From: Bacteroidales bacterium
Lineage (GTDB): Bacteria; Bacteroidota; Bacteroidia; Bacteroidales; BM520
Direction: 5' to 3'
DNA: 6,071 nt
Assembly: GCA_028701815.1 (NCBI GenBank)
Contig: JAQVPY010000133.1
Coordinates: 1 to 6,071, forward strand
Positions 1 through 6,071 of the stretch are shown one piece after another; positions within the stretch are counted from its first letter, which is position 1; each line of letters opens with the position of its first letter. A program made the position numbers and the translations under genes. The notes under the pieces are model-generated. The model was not told the DNA's origin and made no database searches. It saw nothing but the letters and a program-made list of their open reading frames with translations.

Positions 1-1863
1 TCCGAGATTACCCATAAAAAGGTAATGCGGCACCTCTCGTGTGGGCAGTTCTCCCTCCTTAGCCTCAAGGTCGGCAATTTTAAACGTGGCAATAAGCCGC
101 TGGACCTCCGCTTTGATGTTGGTAAGACCAACCAATTTATTCAATTCTTCCATAGCCGGATCTGCATCAATGGCCTCCGGCTTTCCCATTGGGATATCAT
201 CGGGAGTGATGATGTGTGAAACAGCCTCTTTGTCGGCAGTACGCTTCGAGAGATTTTCCAATGTTTTATCAAACATGTTACGCACCTCTCGCGCATTTGC
301 AAAAGTGCGCGACCGAACGTCATAGATACGTTTCATGATTCCGGGCAGCACCGTTTCAGCCTCTTCGCTGAGCTGAAGCGGCATCACATTGTTACCGAAC
401 ACCCTGGCCCGCTCCCTGTTCTTTCTCGACAACTGGAGATGGAATATAGCGGTAAGCTCTTCAGGCGTATAGTCGTCGATATGTATCTGCTTATTGAAAC
501 GCGACACTATACCGTCGTTTACACGATAAAGATTCTGCATGTCGTTGGCGTAACCGGCAAGGATACATACAAATTTTCCTCGTCTGTTCTCCACCTCCGG
601 TAACAGAGTCTCAAGGGCTTTGCGACCGAAATCACCGTCGCCGCCATTAGCCAAGGTATAAGCCTCGTCTATAAACAGCACTCCGCCCATCGCATCATCA
701 ATGGCACACAAGGTCTGCTTCTCAGTGGCACCTATCACGTCTCCCACAAGCTTGGAGGCATTAGTCTCTATCAACTGCCCCGTGGACAGGTAGCCAAGCT
801 CCGAGAGAATCTCCGCAAACAACCGCGCCACAGTGGTCTTCCCCGTCCCCGGATTCCCTGTAAGCACATAATGATTAAAAAATGGCGGCAAAGCTTTGTC
901 ATCCTTACTCTTATTTCTAAAATCCTCAATGGCTTTAATCCATCCGTCAACCTCATCCTTAATATTTTGCATGCCGACAAGCTGATGCAACTCGGCAACT
1001 ATCTCTTCGGGAGAACGATGGATATATATATCTCCCGCAATATCTTCCGGCATCACCACATTGCTGCGCTTGCGGATAATCTTCTGAGAAATCTCCGCCG
1101 CCTTCATCGTAGCTTGATAGGCATTGGAGAAATTGCTCTCGGGATGACGGACCATATACTCGAAATAGCCGAGCAACTTCTTGTCCGCCTCCTCAGAAAG
1201 CGTTATCTTGTCTTTGGCAAGAGTTAATACACACAACTGCTTAAGCTCCTGCGCAGAAAAATTCTGCAGACAGATGATATTCGACTCAAATCTGATCTGC
1301 CCCGTCGTCTTCTTGATGAAATAATTCTCTACGGCAACACGCTCCCCCGTCATAACAACAATGGGCGTATCATCCCATCCGCCATTACTACGTTCCCATT
1401 CTTCCATCTTGGAAAATAATGCATCTATGGGGGAAATCCCTGAAAAATTAGTCATCAAAAGTTCAACCTTGTCAACAAACAAGATACCTCCGTTGAGGTT
1501 ATTCCGTGCATTGTCATCGAGATTGTCCCAAAAACGATCGAAATCAGTAGCATCTACCTTGGTAAAAGCAGCCTTGCTTATCAGTCCTCTGCTGAAAAAT
1601 AAATCCTGAATCTTCTCGGCAAAAAAACTCTTCCCCGAGCCCGTCGCACCTAAAATCAATATGTCGAGATTAGGTCGATTCAGACCTTCCCGCTTCATAT
1701 ATTTAGCATTGTCTACCATTATCAGCAAGTTGTCCAATATATCTTTGCGCCCGACTATATCAGTGAACAATCTCTCGGTAATGTCAGCTATCTTGTTTCC
1801 ACAATGGCGACAATATACCGCGCTGTCACGATTATCTTTTTGGCATTTCGAACATGTAGTCAT
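1..1863 (-). CDS. Tandem CbxX/CfqX-type AAA+ ATPase with N-terminal zinc ribbon (3' part cut off by window edge)
   Basis: I translated this frame by hand from the ATG at 1863-1861; it stays open for 621 codons to position 1, so the C-terminus is missing. Residues 4-21 form a zinc ribbon (C4-x2-C7-x10-C18-x2-C21). AAA module 1 (about 35-265) has Walker A GATGSGKS at 72-79 and a Walker B-like LFVDKVE at 128-134, with Lys where the catalytic Glu is expected. Its sensor-2 position is NAY (247-249) rather than NAR. Module 2 (about 290-545) is intact: GNPGTGKT 336-343, LFIDEAYTL 396-404, SRF arginine-finger motif 454-456 and sensor-2 NAREVRN 523-529. Module 3 begins near 575 (KLVGLTNIKAEV) and is cut in its Walker A at GNLG. 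Modules 2 and 3 resemble CbbX/SpoVK/EccA ATPases, a family of hexameric protein remodelers. The protein is probably cytoplasmic, with no signal peptide or membrane segment. It is the third gene of the cluster, and its substrate is unknown. Confidence 0.95.
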   Translation of the reverse strand, partial: MTTCSKCQKDNRDSAVYCRHCGNKIADITERLFTDIVGRKDILDNLLIMVDNAKYMKREGLNRPNLDILILGATGSGKSFFAEKIQDLFFSRGLISKAAFTKVDATDFDRFWDNLDDNARNNLNGGILFVDKVELLMTNFSGISPIDALFSKMEEWERSNGGWDDTPIVVMTGERVAVENYFIKKTTGQIRFESNIICLQNFSAQELKQLCVLTLAKDKITLSEEADKKLLGYFEYMVRHPESNFSNAYQATMKAAEISQKIIRKRSNVVMPEDIAGDIYIHRSPEEIVAELHQLVGMQNIKDEVDGWIKAIEDFRNKSKDDKALPPFFNHYVLTGNPGTGKTTVARLFAEILSELGYLSTGQLIETNASKLVGDVIGATEKQTLCAIDDAMGGVLFIDEAYTLANGGDGDFGRKALETLLPEVENRRGKFVCILAGYANDMQNLYRVNDGIVSRFNKQIHIDDYTPEELTAIFHLQLSRKNRERARVFGNNVMPLQLSEEAETVLPGIMKRIYDVRSRTFANAREVRNMFDKTLENLSKRTADKEAVSHIITPDDIPMGKPEAIDADPAMEELNKLVGLTNIKAEVQRLIATFKIADLEAKEGELPTREVPHYLFMGNLG

Positions 1864-1886
1864 CTCTGTGCTTTTAAATAATAAAA
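1864..1886 (-). other. Short kinase-to-ATPase intergenic gap
   Basis: The gap is A/T-rich and 23 nt long, between the kinase TAG stop and the AAA+ ATG. I see no hairpin or T-run that would act as a terminator and no clear Shine-Dalgarno sequence; CACAGAG just before the ATG is at best weak. The spacing supports co-transcription. The kinase frame continues through this gap for 8 codons and would end at a TGA (1862-1860) that overlaps the ATPase start as ATGA. This matters only if the TAG is read through. Confidence 0.6.
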
Positions 1887-4800
1887 CTAATTTGTTTTTA
1901 TCTTAACAAACTTAAATTTATATTGCTTTTTGGTGTTATAATTTTCATAAGTACCCTCATAAGTACTATAATCCTCATTTAACACTCCGTAGAATCTTCC
2001 ATCAAGAATACCGTTTTCACGATTTTTGTCATCCAACGACAACATCTTGTCATTGATAACATTGCCTGCAAAATGTTCTGTCGTATACGAATTAAAAATT
2101 ACAGTAATACTCGCAGTAACGGCGTCTTCATCAACGTTAACAACATTCATAGTGGCTTCGTGATTATCGAACTGCCCCGTCCACTTGCCTGTAATCGGAT
2201 ATTCGATTGTCTTTTCTTCCGGGACTAAAGAGTTTAATGGCGACCATTCGGGGATAAACAGCAACACCGGCCATAATATCACCTGTATAACAAGAAAGGT
2301 AGGGATAAAACAGCGCCACATCCGCTTACGATAGTCTTTTAAGTCGGAGACAAACTGTTGGGCTTTGCTGACCATCTGTGACACAAAAGAGGTGCCGGTA
2401 CTTGCCTTAAAAGTAAAATGAAGCGGTTCCACGTATAAGGTCTCCGGTGAATTCATCTGTCTCAACAAGTCGCGGGGACTGCTTTTAAAGAAGAAACGTT
2501 TTGTAACGAAGAACAGAGCCACAGCTAATAAAACGAGTATTACTATCGAAGCAATCGGCATTATCAACGCCAGAATCAAATAAATAACATAATAAACAGC
2601 AAAGGCCGCAATGGCTCCGATAATTACAGCCGTCATACAGCCATCGCAATCATAGCTGGCAAAAGCAATCACCGAGAATATCCCCGTCATTATAAGTATG
2701 GCAGGCCCGGAGAACCCCGGCATAGGATTTCTCGTGAATGGGAAGCCATCAGTTAAAAGAATATATGCTATGATGCCGAAAGACGTCAGAAAGAGTATCG
2801 CAGCAATGATTCTGAATGCCGTAATGGAATGACAAACACGTGTAACCTCTTTTCTGCTCTTCTCTACCGCCTCGGTGGCAATACGATAATTTTTCACCTC
2901 CGTCATATCGGCACAGTAGCTCTCAAGGCAACACATATATTTATCCGTCAGAATCTCATAAGCATACTTCTTTGAAAGGTCGGCAAATGGATTTTCCTGA
3001 AATAGCAGAGTGAGCCAGTATGACAGATAATTCTTATTGAGATGCGTCTTTATGTCTTTTGCCGGAAGAGTATCAATGTCTGCTAAAGAGGATATGTATT
3101 TGTTCTTCTCCAAAACATAGTACCTTGGCACACTCCCTTTCGGCATCCAACCCGCGATAGTCTTCCATATTGCTATCGTTTCGTTGTAGGGACCATATTT
3201 TTTTGCGTTGTCACCCTTTTTCGTCTCCATGCAATAACGGAGCCAGTCGATTTGTTTTGACAAGCACCCTTTGGAAAGAAAATAAATGTGAAGACGCGAG
3301 CCGTCGAATTTTTTGAAACACGCAATAAAGTCGTCGGCATCCTTCGAGGTAAAAGACATGGAGTCGGCACCACAGAAGGCCATGCACGCCATTGTATCTG
3401 CCAGACGGGCAATTTCTTCTATGGTTTTATGACATTCGCCTTCTTTGTTTGAAAGCGTCATCTCATACCCGCATCGTAGATCTATGTTATATAAAACGCT
3501 CCACGGATTGTCTTCCAACTTGAATTTTTTGTTGAAAGCGTCAATACGTTTTACCGTCTCTTTACTGCGATATTGAAGCCACAACCTGAAACTCTTACGA
3601 CAGAGCGCGTCAAATTCCACCTGGGGCATCTTATCGATATTTTTTGCCACTCCTGCAAGCAACTCTTCCGGAGAAAGATAACTCTCGGTATGAGAAGAAT
3701 AACAAATCGGATAAGGTAATGCCGGATCTAACAAATATTGCAACTGCCATACTGCATCTTCCTCCGTGTTGTCTACTGCGTCTAAATATTCCGTACAGAT
3801 GTCCTCACAGCCGTGATGCTGTAGATAATAAAGTAATTTGAAAGTGCACGGCGGCACATTTCCCGAATAGACACTCTTATTATCATATACCTCTTTCCCA
3901 AGCTCTTCCAAAGAAGAGAGAGCGTTTCCTTCCACGCCATAAAAAGGTCTGTCAGGGTCGAGAAGATAGATAGCTGAGACGACAAGATAATCATCGTCAC
4001 ATTTGTCTTTTAATATATCATCGAGCTCAGTCGCCATACGATTACGCTGACATTTTTGAAGCCACTCCGATATCTTTCCGCGCCGCAAATATTTTACTGC
4101 AAGCTCCTCGTCCTTCGCTATACAATCCGCCATCTCGGATGGTAGACAAGCTACCAACCCATTGTCTTCATCAAAGACAAAAGGAATATCCGTGCGGATG
4201 TTGACCTTTATATCGTTTGCGGTCAGCCCTCCCTTACCCCAGCGCTGTATCTCTTCAAAGCCCCAACGTTTGGATACGTCGGGTATGGTAAGTCCCTGTA
4301 CCAGCAACAACAGGTCCGCCGGCATATCCTGCGGATACGGCAACTGCCCGCTTTGCTTTATCGCCGCCATCTCTATCTCCATATTCTTTCCGGAAGGCAC
4401 CGCAAGTTTCTTGCGGAAAGTATCGATTCCAGACCAGAGACATATAAGCATTATGCCGAGGGAATAAAAGTCGGATTTGGGCGTAATCTTTGCCGTGTTG
4501 TTGTATGATAGATAAACTTCAGGCGCACTGTATAAATGCGTACAACTCTGCCGCGAATATACAAAATGACCGTTATCCATATAGTCCGAGATGCCGAAAT
4601 CGGCAAGCATAAGACATGTCCTGTTGGCGTCGGCATAGAAGAAATTTCCCGGTTTTATATCCTTGTGGATGATATTCTTTGTGTGACAAAGGTCTAAACA
4701 TGCCGCAGCCTTCAATGCGATGGTTTTCAATACGTCCGCCTTATGCTTCATATCCGTGTCTGAAAGAGAACCGTTTGCCACATAATACATCAATGAATAC

Positions 4801-5180
4801 GCCTGATCTTTATCCGTGGTCGGGTTGTGCCAGACACCATATTCAAGCAATGGCACCACCATTCCGGACTGCGCTAGCGATTTAACCTGCTGTAAAACCC
4901 TGATATCGGGCTTAAGCTGGGGCTTGTAAAATTTCGCTGCATACCTGACACCCCCCTTCTCTAACAGGAATACTTCACCCTCTCCCGTACGGTCTGATAA
5001 AACCTTGACGAAATTATAGGTTACCCCGTTTAAAATATATGTCTTATTATGCGTTGAATTATTATTAACCCTGCGCTCATCGGCGGAATCCGATAAGACA
5101 TCCGTGCCGTCTGGCATTACATCCGTGCCGTCAGGAAGTGTATCTGTGCCGTCAGGCATTACGTCAGTCTCATTCTTCAT
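1887..5180 (-). CDS. Membrane-anchored Hanks-type Ser/Thr protein kinase with C-terminal beta-rich extracytoplasmic domain
   Basis: This is a 1097-residue protein starting at the ATG 5180-5178. I prefer this start to the longer open frame from 5279, which would be a 110-nt overlap with the zinc-ribbon gene; this start gives an 11-nt overlap. Residues 6-32 are a tandem DGTD-rich repeat. The kinase domain (about 47-316) looks active: Gly-rich TGEGEVF (65-71), Lys82 in YAAKFY, catalytic HKDIKPGN with Asp174 and Asn179, DFG at 194-196, APE at 219-221, SDFYSLG at 236-242 and Arg305 in KRW. Residues about 330-785 are mostly helical, with no family I can name, and contain a duplicated YLLDPxxP motif. 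Membrane segments are predicted near 787-809, 823-843, 849-871, 874-892 and 958-976. Basic flanks (KSRKEVTR before the first, TKR after the fourth) place the kinase inside and the last 110 residues outside. That tail (ITGKWTGQF and alternating strands) resembles a small lipocalin- or avidin-like barrel. It probably phosphorylates cluster partners in response to an envelope signal (inference). Confidence 0.95.
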   Translation of the reverse strand: MKNETDVMPDGTDTLPDGTDVMPDGTDVLSDSADERRVNNNSTHNKTYILNGVTYNFVKVLSDRTGEGEVFLLEKGGVRYAAKFYKPQLKPDIRVLQQVKSLAQSGMVVPLLEYGVWHNPTTDKDQAYSLMYYVANGSLSDTDMKHKADVLKTIALKAAACLDLCHTKNIIHKDIKPGNFFYADANRTCLMLADFGISDYMDNGHFVYSRQSCTHLYSAPEVYLSYNNTAKITPKSDFYSLGIMLICLWSGIDTFRKKLAVPSGKNMEIEMAAIKQSGQLPYPQDMPADLLLLVQGLTIPDVSKRWGFEEIQRWGKGGLTANDIKVNIRTDIPFVFDEDNGLVACLPSEMADCIAKDEELAVKYLRRGKISEWLQKCQRNRMATELDDILKDKCDDDYLVVSAIYLLDPDRPFYGVEGNALSSLEELGKEVYDNKSVYSGNVPPCTFKLLYYLQHHGCEDICTEYLDAVDNTEEDAVWQLQYLLDPALPYPICYSSHTESYLSPEELLAGVAKNIDKMPQVEFDALCRKSFRLWLQYRSKETVKRIDAFNKKFKLEDNPWSVLYNIDLRCGYEMTLSNKEGECHKTIEEIARLADTMACMAFCGADSMSFTSKDADDFIACFKKFDGSRLHIYFLSKGCLSKQIDWLRYCMETKKGDNAKKYGPYNETIAIWKTIAGWMPKGSVPRYYVLEKNKYISSLADIDTLPAKDIKTHLNKNYLSYWLTLLFQENPFADLSKKYAYEILTDKYMCCLESYCADMTEVKNYRIATEAVEKSRKEVTRVCHSITAFRIIAAILFLTSFGIIAYILLTDGFPFTRNPMPGFSGPAILIMTGIFSVIAFASYDCDGCMTAVIIGAIAAFAVYYVIYLILALIMPIASIVILVLLAVALFFVTKRFFFKSSPRDLLRQMNSPETLYVEPLHFTFKASTGTSFVSQMVSKAQQFVSDLKDYRKRMWRCFIPTFLVIQVILWPVLLFIPEWSPLNSLVPEEKTIEYPITGKWTGQFDNHEATMNVVNVDEDAVTASITVIFNSYTTEHFAGNVINDKMLSLDDKNRENGILDGRFYGVLNEDYSTYEGTYENYNTKKQYKFKFVKIKTN
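5082..5165 (-). repeat. Four-copy 21-bp tandem repeat at the kinase N-terminus
   Basis: Four head-to-tail 21-bp units lie at 5165-5145, 5144-5124, 5123-5103 and 5102-5082, in the kinase frame. The first three encode D-(V/T)-(M/L)-P-D-G-T, and the fourth is degenerate (DVLSDSA). The core GACGGCAC is identical in the first three copies. Because the unit is a whole number of codons, copy-number change would keep the frame. Copies 1 and 3 each contain an in-frame ATG that could serve as an alternative start. The repeat lies before the kinase fold and is likely a flexible acidic tail. Confidence 0.9.
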
Positions 5181-5937
5181 AACGCCATTCTTCGGTAACA
5201 GTTTCAACAGGTTCACATATCCATTTACCGCCATGCCACGGTTCGGCACACTCGGACGGAATACTGTGTAAACATCCACAATAGTTGCATATCCAACCTG
5301 TTTTTACGATTTCTACAGTCTTCGTGGTAAAACAAACCTTCCGCGCCGAATAATAATCGCGTTGCATCTGCGGCGTCGCATCATCATCGGGCTTGAAACT
5401 CGCTAATATATCATTTATCTCCTGTACCTTCGCCTTATACTCTTCCATTATCTGCTTGCGCGAGAATATTTTCGGCTTCGGCTCTGCCTCCGCCTGCAAA
5501 TTAACCTCTGTCTGAGGATTAACTTCCTGCTGAGAAAATACCGATATCATATCTTTATATTTGTTAATGAGGGCAAGGTCCTCCTCGCTTAACGCCTCCG
5601 TCTGCGGAGCATTTCCTTCTTGCACCTTGGCACCCTCCTCGGAAAGAAGGAGCTCTTCCATTTCAGCAAGTTCCTTCGCCAAACGCTGCATCTTCTGATA
5701 TGCAGGATCGGCCTGCGCCCGCGCTAACTCAGCCCTGCCGGCTTCGGTGACGGGTTGCATACAATGAGAACAAAAATTACGGAAGCATAAGGTGCCACAG
5801 GTGGGACACGTTACTCCCACTACGGAGCTACCGCACTCGGGACAAAATTTATCCCCCGGAAAAAGCGGCGCACCACAAAATGAACAATAGGTGTCGTTGA
5901 GGGGATGCATACATACAGGACATAACTCCGCAGTCAT
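5170..5937 (-). CDS. Multi-zinc-ribbon protein with helical middle and C-terminal Cys cluster (255 residues from its only downstream ATG)
   Basis: The CxxC knuckles are at residues 6-9, 18-21, 32-35, 44-47 and 56-59, followed by a charged, probably helical segment (about 66-105) and a Glu/Gln/Pro-rich linker (about 136-157). A second helix lies near 158-181. The C-terminus has clustered Cys/His (C217, C220, C222, C230, H235, C241) that could hold another metal. The spacing is that of double-zinc-ribbon domains, which usually mediate protein or nucleic-acid contacts; no enzymatic motif is visible. Five knuckles is an odd number, because each ribbon needs two. The missing partner, CKNC, lies in frame just upstream of this ATG, so this start probably gives a truncated product. 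The TGA stop (5172-5170) overlaps the kinase start by 11 nt, which suggests translational coupling. It may be an adaptor for the kinase or the ATPase, which carries a similar ribbon at its N-terminus. Confidence 0.75.
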   Translation of the reverse strand: MTAELCPVCMHPLNDTYCSFCGAPLFPGDKFCPECGSSVVGVTCPTCGTLCFRNFCSHCMQPVTEAGRAELARAQADPAYQKMQRLAKELAEMEELLLSEEGAKVQEGNAPQTEALSEEDLALINKYKDMISVFSQQEVNPQTEVNLQAEAEPKPKIFSRKQIMEEYKAKVQEINDILASFKPDDDATPQMQRDYYSARKVCFTTKTVEIVKTGWICNYCGCLHSIPSECAEPWHGGKWICEPVETVTEEWRYEE

Positions 5938-6060
5938 GCTTACTGCCGCACCACAATTTTTACAACGCCGCCCCTTGGCAGCCTTACCCTCTTCCTGAAC
6001 CCGCGCTTCCGATTTCTAGCCGGTGGCTGTATTTCTTTTAGTTTGTGAGCTTTCAGACAT
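5938..6060 (-). pseudogene. Probable true 5' end of the zinc-ribbon gene, interrupted by an amber codon
   Basis: An ATG at 6060-6058 is in the same frame as the 5937 ATG, exactly 41 codons upstream. It reads MSESSQTKRNTATG, then TAG at 6018-6016. The frame then stays open for 26 codons, passing through a Lys/Glu/Arg-rich stretch and the knuckle RRCKNCGAAVS, directly into the 5937 ATG. CKNC plus the next CPVC makes a normal zinc ribbon, and including it raises the knuckle count to six, or three full ribbons. No ATG, GTG or TTG codon occurs between the TAG and CKNC, so the knuckle can be made only by reading through the TAG or if the TAG is not real. The leader seen before 6060 is only 11 nt, so a still earlier start outside the window is possible. 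Alternatively the first 14 codons are the tail of a separate gene. Confidence 0.6.
6016..6018 (-). other. In-frame amber (TAG) codon inside the zinc-ribbon reading frame
   Basis: The context is GGC-TAG-AAA. A single C-to-T change of a Gln codon (CAG) would create it. It separates a 14-codon N-terminus from the rest of the zinc-ribbon protein. It is the only stop codon in this frame between 6071 and the gene's own TGA. Confidence 0.85.
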
Positions 6061-6071
6061 ATTCTTTAATA

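Noticed and set aside
871..1227. Plus-strand open frame of 118 codons
   Set aside because: It is antisense to the AAA+ ATPase, whose intact motifs on the minus strand fix the coding frame. It has no recognisable domain or start context.
1661..1906. Plus-strand open frame that crosses the kinase-ATPase junction
   Set aside because: Most of it mirrors the zinc ribbon and Walker A region of the ATPase on the other strand. There is no independent evidence for a gene.
4162..4467. Plus-strand open frame of 101 codons
   Set aside because: It lies antisense to the conserved kinase domain and has low-complexity composition with no recognisable motif.
5082..5165. CRISPR-like array
   Set aside because: The 21-bp units are directly adjacent without spacers, in frame and coding.
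5181..5279. Longer kinase start at the ATG 5279-5277
   Set aside because: It would overlap the zinc-ribbon gene by 110 nt. The extra residues look like out-of-frame translation of the Cys/Trp-rich C-terminus, and the ATG at 5180 gives a normal short overlap.
1..6071. Whole-window amber recoding (TAG as glutamine, as in some phages)
   Set aside because: About 1970 sense codons contain no TAG and no phage genes are visible, so general recoding is unlikely. Only the two specific TAG sites deserve a check.

Overview
The window is one minus-strand cluster of three closely packed genes. In transcription order they encode a multi-zinc-ribbon protein (about 6060 down to 5170), a large membrane-anchored Ser/Thr protein kinase (5180-1887) and a tandem-module AAA+ ATPase of the CbxX/CfqX (CbbX/SpoVK-like) type. 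The ATPase starts at 1863 and runs off the window at position 1. The plus strand carries nothing convincing; its open frames lie antisense to these genes.

The sequence suggests a Bacteroidota-type bacterium. Base composition is moderate, no start has a strong Shine-Dalgarno sequence, the leaders are A/T-rich, and the kinase has the HKDIKP catalytic loop seen in many bacterial Hanks-type kinases. This assignment is an inference; there is no rRNA or marker gene.

Layout: the zinc-ribbon stop overlaps the kinase start by 11 nt, and 23 nt separate the kinase stop from the AAA+ start, so a single operon is likely. No terminator or complete promoter is visible. The kinase has an N-terminal kinase domain, a long helical middle region with a duplicated YLLDP-type motif, about five membrane segments and a beta-rich C-terminal domain predicted to face the periplasm. 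The AAA+ protein starts with its own four-Cys zinc ribbon. It then has a degenerate AAA module, an intact AAA module and the beginning of a third. A reasonable inference is a signalling and remodelling module: the membrane kinase senses something outside, and the zinc-ribbon and AAA+ proteins act as cytoplasmic partner and effector.

The oddest point is at the 5' end of the cluster. The zinc-ribbon reading frame continues upstream of its only ATG through a further in-frame CxxC knuckle, and is then interrupted by an amber TAG (6018-6016) located 14 codons after an in-frame ATG at 6060. No ATG, GTG or TTG lies between the TAG and the missing knuckle. This looks like a nonsense mutation, a sequencing error or stop-codon readthrough. 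The kinase also ends in TAG, and reading through it would add 8 residues and end in an ATGA overlap with the AAA+ start.
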